From JAMOAD01 sp023621955 (lineage in GTDB: Bacteria > Acidobacteriota > Aminicenantia > JAMOAD01), in NCBI GenBank assembly GCA_035403085.1, contig DAONEM010000020.1, positions 1-39,486 of the forward strand: a stretch of DNA of 39,486 nucleotides, in the 5' to 3' direction. The notes below the pieces were generated by a model. That model searched no databases. It saw only the letters and a list, made by a program, of their open reading frames with translations, and was not told the DNA's origin. Each line of letters starts with the position of its first letter. The stretch's first letter is position 1. Below are positions 1 to 8,727 of this stretch, one piece after another. A program made the position numbers and the translations under genes.

Positions 1-1184
1 GCGAAGATAAGAAAGATCATGACGCCACAAGCGATGAAGCCGATCCGAGGGCCAAAGTTTTCTGTGACCGCCCCGGAGAAGAGGTTTCCCAAGGGAGCGG
101 AGCCTCCGAAGACGAGGGAGTAAACGCTCATCACCCTCCCTCGGTACTCTTCTGATGTGTTAACCTGCAGTGTCGTATTGACCGTCGATGTGAAGGTGAC
201 GAAAAAGAAGCCCGTCAAAGCCAAGGCTAAGCCTGTTGTCAGGTAACGGGTCGTAATCCCTGTAATGATCAGAAGAAGGGCTAGGCAGAGGGGGGCATAC
301 TCCAAGTTCGATCTCTTCGGCCCCGAACGGCTTTGAGCGGCAACAGCCAAGGCCCCGACAAGGGAACCGATTCCCAGGAAAGAGAGGAGGAAGCCGAACC
401 CCGCCTCCCCACGTTGAAGAATCTGCTTCGTAAAGACAGGAACAAGAACCGAATAGTTCGCGCCGAAGATACCGACGACGGTCATCGCCGCGACGGTGCT
501 CAGAAGTATGGGGGTGTGTCGGATGAAGAGAAGACCGTCTTTGATCTCTTTCCATACCGGGCTCCGAGGCCTCTCGACCTGAGGGGATGTGTAAGGGTGG
601 ATGAAGAAGAGGGAGAAGATGACCGCCGCGAAGCTCAGAGAGTTGGCCAAGAAGCAGAATCCCATCCCTAAAGAGGCCATGACGATTCCCGCCAAGGCGG
701 GGCCGGCGATTCTCGCCGCATTGAAGACCGTCGAGTTCAGGGCAATGGCGTTCATAAGGTCACTCTGCCCTACCAGTTCAACAACGAAGGCCTGCCTTGT
801 GGGCATATCCAGGGTGTTGACCACTCCCATGATAGAGGCGAGGATAAGGATGTGGCCGTAACGAACCCGTCCCGTGAAGACCAGGACCGCCAGGGTCAAG
901 GTGATCAGAAGAAAAGAGGTCTGGGTAAAGAAGAGGATCTTCTTGCGTTGGAAACGGTCGACCACGACTCCCGCGAAGAGGGAGAAGAGGAGAACAGGCG
1001 TGAATTGAAGGGCTCCCACGAGGCTGAGAAGAAGGGGGGAGCGGGTAAGGGAGTAAGCCAACCAAGGCTGGGCGATGTTCTGCATCCATGTTCCGATCAG
1101 GGACACCCACATTCCCAGCCAGTAGAGGCGAAAGTTCCGATGCTTCAGGGCAATGAAAGGGTTGTTCAGTTTCTCTCTGTTCAA
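1..1184 (-). CDS. MFS transporter (partial, 3' end off window)
   Basis: The complement reads without a stop from a TTG at 1184 to the window edge, about 394 codons. It is a hydrophobic multi-helix protein. Early residues (NPFIALKHRNFRLYWLGMW) match the N-terminus of the MFS_3/EntS-like efflux family, and GVVVDRFQRKK is the conserved loop between helices 2 and 3. SEEYRGRVMSVYSLVFGG near the edge is typical of the C-terminal half. Family length is about 400-420 aa, so only the last helix or tail is missing. TTG was chosen because GGAGGGAG lies just upstream and the protein aligns from its first residues. It starts 18 nt after the kinase stop, so the two are probably co-transcribed. The substrate cannot be told; drug or siderophore export is common in the family. 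Confidence 0.85.
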   Translation of the reverse strand, partial: MNREKLNNPFIALKHRNFRLYWLGMWVSLIGTWMQNIAQPWLAYSLTRSPLLLSLVGALQFTPVLLFSLFAGVVVDRFQRKKILFFTQTSFLLITLTLAVLVFTGRVRYGHILILASIMGVVNTLDMPTRQAFVVELVGQSDLMNAIALNSTVFNAARIAGPALAGIVMASLGMGFCFLANSLSFAAVIFSLFFIHPYTSPQVERPRSPVWKEIKDGLLFIRHTPILLSTVAAMTVVGIFGANYSVLVPVFTKQILQRGEAGFGFLLSFLGIGSLVGALAVAAQSRSGPKRSNLEYAPLCLALLLIITGITTRYLTTGLALALTGFFFVTFTSTVNTTLQVNTSEEYRGRVMSVYSLVFGGSAPLGNLFSGAVTENFGPRIGFIACGVMIFLIF

Positions 1185-1202
1185 AGTTCTCCCTCCAGAG
1201 GG

Positions 1203-4200
1203 TCACTCCCCCTCCGCGCCGGGGGAGGGAAGGGATATCGGGGGAGGGTTCTCTCCCTCTCGGAGAACGTTATCAATAGCCCGCGAGAGCTCGTTCAGTG
1301 AGAAAGGTTTGGGAAGAAAGTCCGTTCGGTTTCTACCGACCAGTCTGGAGAAGACCTCCTGCTCTGTGTACCCGCTGGTCATGATCACCCTTACCTCATG
1401 GTCGATCTCTCTTAGTCTCCTGAGTGTCTCGACTCCGTCCATTCTGGGCATGGTCAGATCGAGAATCACCAGGTCGAAAGTTTCCTTCTTGAAGAGTTCA
1501 ATAGCCTCCTCTCCGCTTAGGGCCACGTCGACCTCCATCCCCAAAGAGCGGAGAAGCTCTCCTCCCACGGTCAAGACCGTCTCTTCGTCGTCTACAAGGA
1601 GGATCTTGGCCTTAAGGTTCTTCTCTTCCCTCACAGGCTCCCCCTCTGCTTTTTTCTCGTCAACGGTTTCTAAGAGCGCCGGCAGAAGAATTTTCACCCG
1701 TGTCCCCACTCCCAGGGTGCTCTCGATGTTGATCGTTCCCCGGTGGCTCCTGACAATCCCCTGAACCGCCGACATTCCCAGACCTCTTCCCGTGAACTTC
1801 GTCGTGAAGAAGGGCTCAAAGATCCGGCTCAGCGTCTCCTGGCTCATTCCACAGCCGTTGTCGGAAACCTCCAACAAGACCGCCCTTTCCACCGACGTCC
1901 CCTCTTCCCGAGGAACGGTAACGCCCTTCGCGGAGAGATGGATCTCGCCGTTCTCGCCGGTGATAGCCTCCGAGGCGTTAATAACGAGGTTCATGAGAAC
2001 CTGACGTATCTGCGTGATATCCCCCTCCACTTGGGGCAATCCCTCCTCAACCTCGACGATCAGAGGCGTCTTCTTCGAGATCGATGCACCCAAGAGACCG
2101 GACATCTCCTTGAGAAGAGTCTCGATGGAGATCCTTTCAATTAAGAAACGGCCCCGACCCGAGTATGCCAGAACCTGACGGGCCAGATCCGCTGCTCTGG
2201 AGCCAGCCTTCTTGATCTCTTGCAGGTACCGGTGGGCCACAGACTCCGGAGGAATCCCGCCGATGGAGAGCTCGGTATAGCCAAGAACCGCAGTCAAGAG
2301 GTTGTTGAAGTCGTGGGCGATCCCTCCGGCGAGGACCCCGAGGCTTTCGAGTTTTTGAACGTGGAAGAGCTTGCGCTCCATCTCGATCCTCTCCTCCTCA
2401 ATCCTCTTCCTCTCCGTAACGTCGTAGATAGTACCGAGGCCTGCGGGCTTCCCCTTGTAATCAATCACTGTGGCCGTGAAGTCCACCCACCGCTCCCGCC
2501 CGTCCTTTGTCAAGACTCTGAACTCATATCTTGTCAAAACCTCCTTCCCTTCGAGACGGGATAGCCCCCGCCACTTAACGGTTTCGCGGTCCTCGGGGTG
2601 CACAAAGTCCCAGAAGCGTCCTCCCATAAGCTCCTCCTCTGAGAAGCCCGTGATCGTAACAACGGCCGGGTTGAGGTAGATGAACTTCTCCTCCTGGTAG
2701 ATAAAGATCCCCGTCGAGGTACTCTCCGCGAGGAGACGAAGAACCTTCTCGCTCTCCCTCAGGGCCTTTTCCGCACGCCGCTTGTCAGAGACATCCCTGG
2801 TCAGAACGATGATTCCCGTCGCTTTTTCCCCCTCATCTCGGAGAAAAGAGGCTCGGTTTTCTAGCCAGATTGTGGAGCCATCCTTCTTGTACTCCTCCAA
2901 CTCCAGGGAGATCGCCCTGTCCGGGTCGCTCCCCCCCGCAGCGTCCCGCTTCATCTCTTCCTCCATGACCCTCATCATGATCACAAAGGAATCGGGGGTG
3001 AGAATCTCCTCAAGGCTCTGGGCCATGGCCTCGTCCACGGTAAAGCCCCGAACACGCTCGATAGAAGGGCTGATATAGGTGAATTTCAAATTGAGGTCCA
3101 TGATGGTGATGACATCGGTCATGTTGTTCGCAATGAGCCGGTACTTCTCCTCACTCTTGCGAAGGGCCTCTTCCGCTCTCTTCCTGTCCACGACCTTCCA
3201 GATGGAATCCATCAGAAGGGTCAACTGGAAAACATCCCTCTGCCCGTACTCCTCTTCCTTATCGGCGATCCCCACAACCGCGACGATTCTCTCATGATCG
3301 AAGATCGGGACGGTTAAGAACCTTCGAATATGAACATGCCCCTCTGGCAACCCTTTCATGAAAGGGTTGGGGGAGGAATCGAAATCGTTGACAACGATAG
3401 GCTTCCTCTGGCGCACTGCCTCTCCCCAGAGGCCCGTCGGTTCCAGGGGCTCAACACTCCTCGGGTTCGCCACGAAGCACTCCTCGCAAACCCCTTTGGA
3501 CCAGCTGTTCAGTGTGAATTCCCGTCTCTCCTCGTTATAGTAATAGATGTAGCCGACTCGGCTTCCGGTCATCTCGATGGCCTTGTTCAGTGCGTAATCG
3601 AGAAGATCCTGAACCGTTTCGGCCGGATGTTGAAGGACCTGAACAAGGAGTCGGAACCTCTCCGTGTCGAGGTAGAGTTCCTCCTCGGCTCTCTTCTTCT
3701 CCGTGATGTTACGGAGGATTCCCTCAATCCCTGCGATTTTTCCCGAAGCGTCCCGATAGTAGTGGCCGCTCGCGGCCACCGGAAACACCGCCCCATCCTT
3801 CCGCACCAGAGTGATCTCATACTCCTCGACCGAGCCCTTCTTCTGCAATAGGTTCAGAAAGTCTTCACGCTTCTTTGGCTCTTTCCAGAAGAGGACGGTC
3901 GGCATGCCCAAAAGGTGTTCCGAATCGGTATAGCCGAGGAGGTTCGCCATGGAAGGGCTGACCATGACAAGGTTCCCTTTCAGGTCTGTACGGTAGAAGG
4001 CCTCATACAGATGCTCGATGGCGCTCCGGTACTGGCGTTCGCTCTCCGCGAGAAACGCCTCTGACCGGATTCGGCTCTCCCCTCCCTCGAAGAAGATCGC
4101 CAGAAGAAGGGTTACTAAGGGGTAGATGATCATCACCGGAAGGGCGACGCTCTTAAGAACCGCCGAAAAGCTTTTCCCGGGAAGAGTCACCATGAGAAAG

Positions 4201-4634
4201 ACCATTCCCAGGTGAACGAGGAGGCCGAAGAGGTAGAAGGATCCGGGGCGGTTCGCCAGAGGGGACCTCTTTCTCCAGAAGTACCAGAGTACCCCCATGA
4301 GGACCGAGTAGGAGATGACCGTCAGCCCCATCACCGTACCCTGTCCCCCTTGAGAGACGCGCAGAGTTGCCGCCATGAGGGCGGCGATAACTGCCACCAG
4401 AGGGCCGTCGAAGAGACCGGCAACGCCGAGAACTATGGAACGCCCATCGAAGATGATCCCAGGGAGAAACTTCAAGGGGGTCATCATCCCCACCATAGTG
4501 ACGAATCCGAAGAGTAGGCCCGACAAGAGGGAGTAGAGGGTGCCCCTCTTGGGAAAGATTCGTAACAGGGCCTCCCGAAAGATTGTCAAGGTAATCAGGA
4601 GAGAGATGTTGTAAACCAAGGCCATAGAGATCAT
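1203..4634 (-). CDS. Hybrid sensor histidine kinase with 5TM-LYT sensor, PAS/GAF and receiver domains
   Basis: This 1143-aa inner-membrane kinase has several parts. Residues 1-185 form a 5TM-5TMR_LYT-type membrane sensor, as in LytS. PAS domains lie near 200-315, 495-620 and 630-745, with a GAF domain near 335-485. HisKA has phospho-acceptor H774 (LAGGIAHDFNNLL). In the HATPase, the N-box is near 887 and the G-boxes are DNGCGM and GRGLGMSAV. A C-terminal receiver has D1059 in LVILDLTMPRMDG. HDFNN kinases with a fused receiver usually relay phosphate to a separate regulator; no DNA-binding output is encoded here. GGAGAAGGTGG precedes the first ATG at 4634. The next gene downstream is an MFS exporter. 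The signal is unknown; LYT sensors are associated with envelope or small-metabolite sensing. Confidence 0.93.
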   Translation of the reverse strand: MISMALVYNISLLITLTIFREALLRIFPKRGTLYSLLSGLLFGFVTMVGMMTPLKFLPGIIFDGRSIVLGVAGLFDGPLVAVIAALMAATLRVSQGGQGTVMGLTVISYSVLMGVLWYFWRKRSPLANRPGSFYLFGLLVHLGMVFLMVTLPGKSFSAVLKSVALPVMIIYPLVTLLLAIFFEGGESRIRSEAFLAESERQYRSAIEHLYEAFYRTDLKGNLVMVSPSMANLLGYTDSEHLLGMPTVLFWKEPKKREDFLNLLQKKGSVEEYEITLVRKDGAVFPVAASGHYYRDASGKIAGIEGILRNITEKKRAEEELYLDTERFRLLVQVLQHPAETVQDLLDYALNKAIEMTGSRVGYIYYYNEERREFTLNSWSKGVCEECFVANPRSVEPLEPTGLWGEAVRQRKPIVVNDFDSSPNPFMKGLPEGHVHIRRFLTVPIFDHERIVAVVGIADKEEEYGQRDVFQLTLLMDSIWKVVDRKRAEEALRKSEEKYRLIANNMTDVITIMDLNLKFTYISPSIERVRGFTVDEAMAQSLEEILTPDSFVIMMRVMEEEMKRDAAGGSDPDRAISLELEEYKKDGSTIWLENRASFLRDEGEKATGIIVLTRDVSDKRRAEKALRESEKVLRLLAESTSTGIFIYQEEKFIYLNPAVVTITGFSEEELMGGRFWDFVHPEDRETVKWRGLSRLEGKEVLTRYEFRVLTKDGRERWVDFTATVIDYKGKPAGLGTIYDVTERKRIEEERIEMERKLFHVQKLESLGVLAGGIAHDFNNLLTAVLGYTELSIGGIPPESVAHRYLQEIKKAGSRAADLARQVLAYSGRGRFLIERISIETLLKEMSGLLGASISKKTPLIVEVEEGLPQVEGDITQIRQVLMNLVINASEAITGENGEIHLSAKGVTVPREEGTSVERAVLLEVSDNGCGMSQETLSRIFEPFFTTKFTGRGLGMSAVQGIVRSHRGTINIESTLGVGTRVKILLPALLETVDEKKAEGEPVREEKNLKAKILLVDDEETVLTVGGELLRSLGMEVDVALSGEEAIELFKKETFDLVILDLTMPRMDGVETLRRLREIDHEVRVIMTSGYTEQEVFSRLVGRNRTDFLPKPFSLNELSRAIDNVLREGENPPPISLPSPGAEGE

Positions 4635-4724
4635 GAAACCACCTTCTCCCTAGGGGATGCCCAATAACGCTCCCCTTCTTTTACCGAAATAGCGCTTCCA
4701 TAATCAAGAGTTTACCATTCCTTG

Positions 4725-4743
4725 GAGTCTCTTGGGTAGACTC
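4725..4743. promoter_or_regulatory. Inverted repeat between the divergent kinase and tungstate operons
   Basis: GAGTCT, a 7-nt spacer CTTGGGT, then AGACTC form a perfect 6-bp inverted repeat. It lies in the 323-bp gap between the leftward kinase gene and rightward tupA. On the plus strand it is followed by TCTTTT, so it could be a weak terminator-like hairpin or an operator. The rest of the gap (4744-4957) holds a GC-rich leader with several short stems and no recognisable gene. Confidence 0.4.
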
Positions 4744-4796
4744 TCTTTTGAACGAAAGGTCCACAGGGGAAACCTCTTTCCCTGAACCGCCGTTTT

Positions 4797-4957
4797 ATGC
4801 TATTCTTCTCTTACTTTTCAGCCGCAGGCTTCTGAAACCGGAAGGGGGACGCCGGAAGAGAGAGGCGGCCGACAGGGAGCGGGATCCCTCACCCGGATGA
4901 GTTCCTTCTCCCCCTCCCCTCGAAGGGAGGTCCACAGGAGGTCCCCTAGGAGGCTCC
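4797..4957 (+). promoter_or_regulatory. Possible structured 5' leader of tupABC
   Basis: A T-rich stretch near 4794-4806 (TATGCTATTCT) could hold a -10 box, but no good -35 is visible. Between it and the tupA start are several short stems, for example CGCC/GGCG around 4849-4867, AGGGA/TCCCT around 4875-4890 and CCTTC/GAAGG around 4912-4926. Tungstate and molybdate transport genes are sometimes controlled by Moco/Tuco riboswitches. I could not align this leader to that motif by eye, so the proposal is weak. Confidence 0.2.
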
Positions 4958-5767
4958 ATGAGAAAAGTCATCGTTCTTTTCGCTCTTCTTCTCCTTGCCT
5001 TTCCGCTTTTAGCCGGTGACCCCTCCAGGTTGACTTTAGCGTCCACGACGTCCACCCTCGATTCCGGACTCTTCGACGCGCTGATCCCGGCTTTTGAAAA
5101 GAAGTTCTCCTGCAAGGTCAAAGTCATCGCCGTCGGAACAGGTCAAGCCCTGAGGCTGGGCCGGGACGGGAACGCCGATGTCCTCCTGGTCCACGATCCT
5201 GAAGGGGAAAAGGCTTTCGTCAACGAAGGGTTTGGTCGGGAACGTCTTTCGGTGATGCACAACGCCTTCGCCATCGTCGGCCCCTCCCAGGATCCCGCGA
5301 AAATTCGTCGGCAACCTCTGGATATAGCCTTCGAAAGGATTGTCGCCACCGGGGCCCCCTTCGTCTCCAGAGGAGACCAATCGGGAACCCACAAGAAAGA
5401 GCTCAAGCTCTGGAGTCTCTTCGGCGGGAAGAAGAGCTCCGCCTACCTGGAGAGCGGGTCCGGTATGGAGGCGACACTGCGGATCGCCCTGGAGCGCCAA
5501 GCCTATACCCTGACGGACATGGCGACTTGGCTCGCCCACAGCAAGGAACTGGATGGCCTCTCCCTCCTGGTTGAGAACGATCAGAGGCTCTACAACCCCT
5601 ACTCGGTGATTCTCATCAACCCAGCCAAGTACCCCGACTTGAACCACCCTCTGGCGGAGAAGTTTGTCCAATGGATCCGTGGGAAAGAGGGCCAGAAGAT
5701 CATCAGGAGCTTCGGCGTTGACCGTTTCGGTTCTCCCCTCTTCTTCCCCGACGTCATAACCCGATAG
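4958..5767 (+). CDS. tupA: Tungstate ABC transporter, substrate-binding protein TupA
   Basis: A 269-aa periplasmic binding protein that captures tungstate for the TupBC permease. It starts with a cleavable signal peptide (MRKVIVLFALLLLAFPLLAG). It then shows the TupA signature blocks LASTTSTLDSGLFDALIPAFE, VGTGQALRLGRDGNADVL and LVHDPEGEKAF, followed by VMHNAFAIVGP and SRGDQSGTHKKELKLW. The TTS and GDQSGTH segments are the anion-contacting motifs of the family. AGGAGG lies 6 nt before the ATG. tupB follows after 7 nt. Tungsten is used by tungstoenzymes such as aldehyde:ferredoxin oxidoreductases and formate dehydrogenases, which fits an anaerobe. A molybdate or broader oxyanion preference is possible but less likely given the TupA motifs. 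Confidence 0.93.
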   Translation: MRKVIVLFALLLLAFPLLAGDPSRLTLASTTSTLDSGLFDALIPAFEKKFSCKVKVIAVGTGQALRLGRDGNADVLLVHDPEGEKAFVNEGFGRERLSVMHNAFAIVGPSQDPAKIRRQPLDIAFERIVATGAPFVSRGDQSGTHKKELKLWSLFGGKKSSAYLESGSGMEATLRIALERQAYTLTDMATWLAHSKELDGLSLLVENDQRLYNPYSVILINPAKYPDLNHPLAEKFVQWIRGKEGQKIIRSFGVDRFGSPLFFPDVITR

Positions 5768-5774
5768 ACCGACG

Positions 5775-6485
5775 GTGGGATTCCTAGGCGAGGCCCTCCT
5801 GAGGGCCTTGAAGATGCTTCTCACGAACGAGGGGGAGCTGTGGGGAACCGTCGCCCTCTCCTTACGCCTCTCCCTGGGCGCAACGTTGATAGCCGCCCTC
5901 TTCGCCGTTCCCCTCGGTTTCTTGCTGGCGGTTCGGGATTTTCGTTCTAAAAGCTTCGTTACCGGTCTCCTCAGGACCCTTCTAGCCGTACCCGCAGTCT
6001 TCCTCGGTGTCGTTGTCTACCTTCTCCTCAGCCGGAAGGGGTTGTTGGGGCCTCTGGGGCTTCTCTTCACCCCCTGGGCGATTCTGATCGCCCAGGCTCT
6101 CCTGGCCTTCCCTCTCGTCTGCGCCCTCACCTACACCGCCCTCCAGGGGATCGCCAGGGAGAGCCTCGACTTGGCCCACTCCTTCGGCGCCGACCGCCTT
6201 CAAACGGTCCTTCTTCTTCTGAGGCAAGGGAGGACGGCCTTTCTAACGGCTCTGATCACCGGTTTCTCCCGGGTCTTGGGGGAAACGGGGATGACCCTCA
6301 TGGTCGGAGGGAACCTCAAGGGAGAGACCAGGGTCATGACGACGGCGATCTCCTTGGAGACCATGAAGGGGAACTTCGAGATCGGCCTCGCTCTGGGCCT
6401 GGTTCTTGTGATTCTTGCCTTGGGACTCAACCTTCTACTCCAACTCTGGGAGGGATACTCCTTCCCGGAGGAGAGTATCAGATGA
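5775..6485 (+). CDS. tupB: Tungstate ABC transporter permease TupB
   Basis: A 236-aa inner-membrane permease with about five helices. The EAA-like cytoplasmic loop is visible as ARESLDLAHSFGADRLQTVLLLLRQGR, shown here as ESLDLAHSFGADR. The stretch GFSRVLGETGMTLMVGGN and the tail YLLLSRKGLLGPLGLLFTP match the TupB/ModB-like family. The start is GTG at 5775, 7 nt after tupA. There is no strong ribosome site, so translation is probably coupled. The GTG keeps the conserved N-terminal helix FLGEALLRALKMLL; a later ATG would cut into it. Its stop overlaps the tupC start. Confidence 0.92.
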   Translation: MGFLGEALLRALKMLLTNEGELWGTVALSLRLSLGATLIAALFAVPLGFLLAVRDFRSKSFVTGLLRTLLAVPAVFLGVVVYLLLSRKGLLGPLGLLFTPWAILIAQALLAFPLVCALTYTALQGIARESLDLAHSFGADRLQTVLLLLRQGRTAFLTALITGFSRVLGETGMTLMVGGNLKGETRVMTTAISLETMKGNFEIGLALGLVLVILALGLNLLLQLWEGYSFPEESIR

Positions 6486-7528
6486 AGATCGAACTGGTGA
6501 GAATCGGCCGTCGTGTCGGGAAACGATGGCTGATGAGGGAACTCTCCTTCCTCTTCCAAGAGGGGGCGATCAACGTTCTCCTCGGACCCAACGGAGCCGG
6601 GAAGACGACACTCCTCCGCCTGGCCGCGACTCTGGACAAGCCCTCGGAGGGAGAGGTTCTAGCAGACGGTCGCTCCCTCTGGAGAGTCACCAGGAGTGAG
6701 CTAAGGGAGATCCGGCGCCGTTGGGCCTTCGTCTTTCAAAGCCCACTCTTCCTTCTCGGCACCGCGGAGGAGAACCTTCTCTTCCCCCTGAGGCTGAGGG
6801 GGGAGCCTCTCTCCCGGGAGAGAATCGACCGTCTCTGCGCCGGATTGGATCTGACAAGGAAGCTCTCCCAACCTGTCTTCACTCTCTCGGGAGGGGAGAA
6901 GCAAAAGCTTCAACTGGTCCGAGCCCTACTCCTCAAACCCGAGGTTCTCTTTCTAGACGAGCCAGCCTCATCCCTGGACCCTCTCAGCCTCCGACAGGTT
7001 GAAACTCTCTTGAGGGAGTGGGCCGAAGAGGGAAACACGGTCATCCTCTCCACCCACAACATCGCCCAAGCCCGCTTCCTAGCAGACCGGCTCCTCTTTC
7101 TCCAGGAGGGGAGAAGGGTCGATGATCTTCCCGAATGGGGCTGGGAGAGGCCTTTCAACTGGCCGGAGAACCTGCTCCAGGGAGCTCTGGAGAACCAGGA
7201 GGGGGAGTGGTTCTTGAGGGTCGGGGAGTTCCTCCTGAGGGTTCCCGATCCGGGGTTTCGGGGAGCCGCCTCGGCCCTGGTGGCCCCTGAGGGGATTGTC
7301 GTCTCCTCCCAACCCCTCTCCTCGTCGGCGAAGAACTCCCTCCCCTGTCGTATCCTCTCCCACCGTGACTTGGGAGAGCTGACCGCCCTGGAGGGGGAGA
7401 CTGGAGGTCTACGGCTCTGGGCGCTTCTGACAAAGAGTTCCTGGGCCTCCTTGAAAGATCTCCAGGGACCGCTCTTTTTTACCTTCAAGGCCGCCTCTAT
7501 CAAACTCTTCCCCAAAGAGAGCCCTTGA
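6482..7528 (+). CDS. tupC: Tungstate ABC transporter ATP-binding protein with C-terminal TOBE domain
   Basis: A 348-aa cytoplasmic ATPase for the TupAB transporter. Walker A is GPNGAGKTT (35-43), the Q-loop Q86, the signature LSGGE (135-139), Walker B LFLDEP (156-161) and the switch H192. Many TupC proteins stop near 220-250 aa. Here about 100 extra residues (roughly 240-345) look like a TOBE/Mop fold: ALVAPEGIVVSS, SSAKNSLPCRIL and FKAASIKLFP. In ModC-type ATPases this domain binds the oxyanion and shuts the transporter down, so feedback inhibition by tungstate or molybdate is a reasonable inference. The ATG overlaps the tupB stop (ATGA). A terminator follows directly. Confidence 0.92.
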   Translation: MKIELVRIGRRVGKRWLMRELSFLFQEGAINVLLGPNGAGKTTLLRLAATLDKPSEGEVLADGRSLWRVTRSELREIRRRWAFVFQSPLFLLGTAEENLLFPLRLRGEPLSRERIDRLCAGLDLTRKLSQPVFTLSGGEKQKLQLVRALLLKPEVLFLDEPASSLDPLSLRQVETLLREWAEEGNTVILSTHNIAQARFLADRLLFLQEGRRVDDLPEWGWERPFNWPENLLQGALENQEGEWFLRVGEFLLRVPDPGFRGAASALVAPEGIVVSSQPLSSSAKNSLPCRILSHRDLGELTALEGETGGLRLWALLTKSSWASLKDLQGPLFFTFKAASIKLFPKESP

Positions 7529-7554
7529 GGGGGCCTTTCCCAAAGCCCCCTTTT
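7529..7554 (+). terminator. Intrinsic terminator of tupABC
   Basis: Immediately after the tupC stop, GGGGGC(C)TTT pairs with AAAGCCCCC through a three-base loop, with one bulged C. TTTT follows. It ends just before the prfB promoter. Confidence 0.8.
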
Positions 7555-7564
7555 CCTGTAAAAT
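7536..7564 (+). promoter_or_regulatory. Predicted promoter of prfB (leaderless)
   Basis: A TAAAAT -10 box at 7559-7564 lies exactly 6 nt before the prfB ATG, with no Shine-Dalgarno sequence (the gap is ATCCCC after the box). The -35 at 17-bp spacing (TTTCCC, 7536-7541) is poor and overlaps the tup terminator stem. Confidence 0.5.
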
Positions 7565-7570
7565 ATCCCC

Positions 7571-8677
7571 ATGGAACTGAAGGATAAGAGTAAAGCCTTG
7601 GCTGAGGCCGAGGAAAAGTTGGAGCGGTTGGCAGGGTACCTGGAACTGGAAAAGAAGAAGAGCCGGCTGGCCGAAGTGGAGGGGGAGCTTCAGAACCCCG
7701 CGGTCTGGAACGATCGCGCCAAGGCCAACTCCTTTTCCAAGGAGAAGAGGACCCTCGAAGACGATTTGGCGCTTTACAAGACAGTCGCAGGGTACCTCTC
7801 CGATCTGGAGCTTCTCATGGAGCTTGAGGGAGAGGGCGAGAACATCGAAGCCGATTTTCTCACCACCTATGAAAACTTCGACCGGGAGTTCAAGCGGGCC
7901 GAGCTGATCTCGGTCTTCAAGTCTCCGGAAGACAAGAACCCCTGCTACCTGAACATCCACCCAGGCGCGGGGGGCACGGAGTCTCAGGATTGGGCGGAGA
8001 TCCTTCTGCGAATGTACCTTCGTTGGACAGAACGACGGGGTTTCAAGGCGGAGATTCTCGAGATCCTTCCTGGAGAAGAGGCGGGAATCAAACGGGCCGT
8101 CGTCCGTGTGGAGGGGGATTACGCCTTCGGCCTTCTCAAGACAGAGGCCGGTGTCCACCGGCTGGTCAGAATCTCCCCCTTCGACGCCAACAAGCGACGC
8201 CACACATCTTTCACCGCCGTCTCCATCTACCCCGAGGTGGACGACTCCATCGACATCGAGATCAACGAGACGGAGATTCGAATCGATACCTTCCGCGCCT
8301 CCGGTCACGGCGGCCAGAAGGTCAACAAGACAGACTCCGCGGTTCGGATCACCCACTTGCCGACGGGCATCGCCGTCTCCTGTCAGAACGAACGTTCCCA
8401 GCACAAGAACAAGGCCCAGGCCATGAAGATGTTGAAGTCCCGGCTCTACGAATCGGAACTTCAGAAGCAGAGGGACGAGAAGGACCGGATCGAGAAGGAG
8501 AAAGGGGAGATCGCCTGGGGCAACCAGATCAGGAGTTATGTGATGCAACCCTACCGGATGATCAAAGACCATCGGACCGATCATGAGGTGGGCGACGTTC
8601 AGAGGGTTCTGGACGGTGACATCGACGAGTTCATCTACGAGACCCTCCTCCATCAGATCGGCAGTAACAAAGGTTAA
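7571..8677 (+). CDS. prfB: Peptide chain release factor 2 (no programmed frameshift)
   Basis: A 368-aa class I release factor that reads UGA and UAA stop codons and triggers peptidyl-tRNA hydrolysis on the ribosome. The RF2 discriminator SPF is at 202-204 (RISPFDANKRR) and the catalytic GGQ at 247-249 (SGHGGQKVNK). Length is full. Most bacterial prfB genes have an in-frame UGA near codon 25 (GYL then UGA) that is bypassed by +1 frameshifting. Here the same place reads GGG TAC CTG GAA CTG (GYLEL) without a stop, so autoregulation by frameshifting has been lost. Its mRNA is predicted to be leaderless. Confidence 0.97.
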   Translation: MELKDKSKALAEAEEKLERLAGYLELEKKKSRLAEVEGELQNPAVWNDRAKANSFSKEKRTLEDDLALYKTVAGYLSDLELLMELEGEGENIEADFLTTYENFDREFKRAELISVFKSPEDKNPCYLNIHPGAGGTESQDWAEILLRMYLRWTERRGFKAEILEILPGEEAGIKRAVVRVEGDYAFGLLKTEAGVHRLVRISPFDANKRRHTSFTAVSIYPEVDDSIDIEINETEIRIDTFRASGHGGQKVNKTDSAVRITHLPTGIAVSCQNERSQHKNKAQAMKMLKSRLYESELQKQRDEKDRIEKEKGEIAWGNQIRSYVMQPYRMIKDHRTDHEVGDVQRVLDGDIDEFIYETLLHQIGSNKG

Positions 8678-8684
8678 GGGAGCC

Positions 8685-8712
8685 TTGGCGGAAGAGACCG
8701 CTGTGTTATAAT
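8685..8712 (+). promoter_or_regulatory. Promoter of the pilH-pilI-pilD-pilS operon
   Basis: TTGGCG (8685-8690), 16-bp spacer, then a consensus TATAAT (8707-8712) preceded by TGT, an extended -10. Transcription would start near 8719. That leaves a leader of only about 9 nt that still contains GGGAGGAG before the ATG at 8728. Confidence 0.8.
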
Positions 8713-8727
8713 GTCCCGGGAGGAGTC

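Noticed and set aside
7620..7660. Expected RF2 frameshift site in prfB
   Set aside because: Looked for CUU UGA after the codons for GYL; the sequence continues in one frame without a stop.
7409..8653. 414-codon minus-strand frame opposite prfB
   Set aside because: prfB is certain from SPF and GGQ motifs; the antisense product has repeated V/L/D/H-rich low-complexity sequence typical of a shadow.
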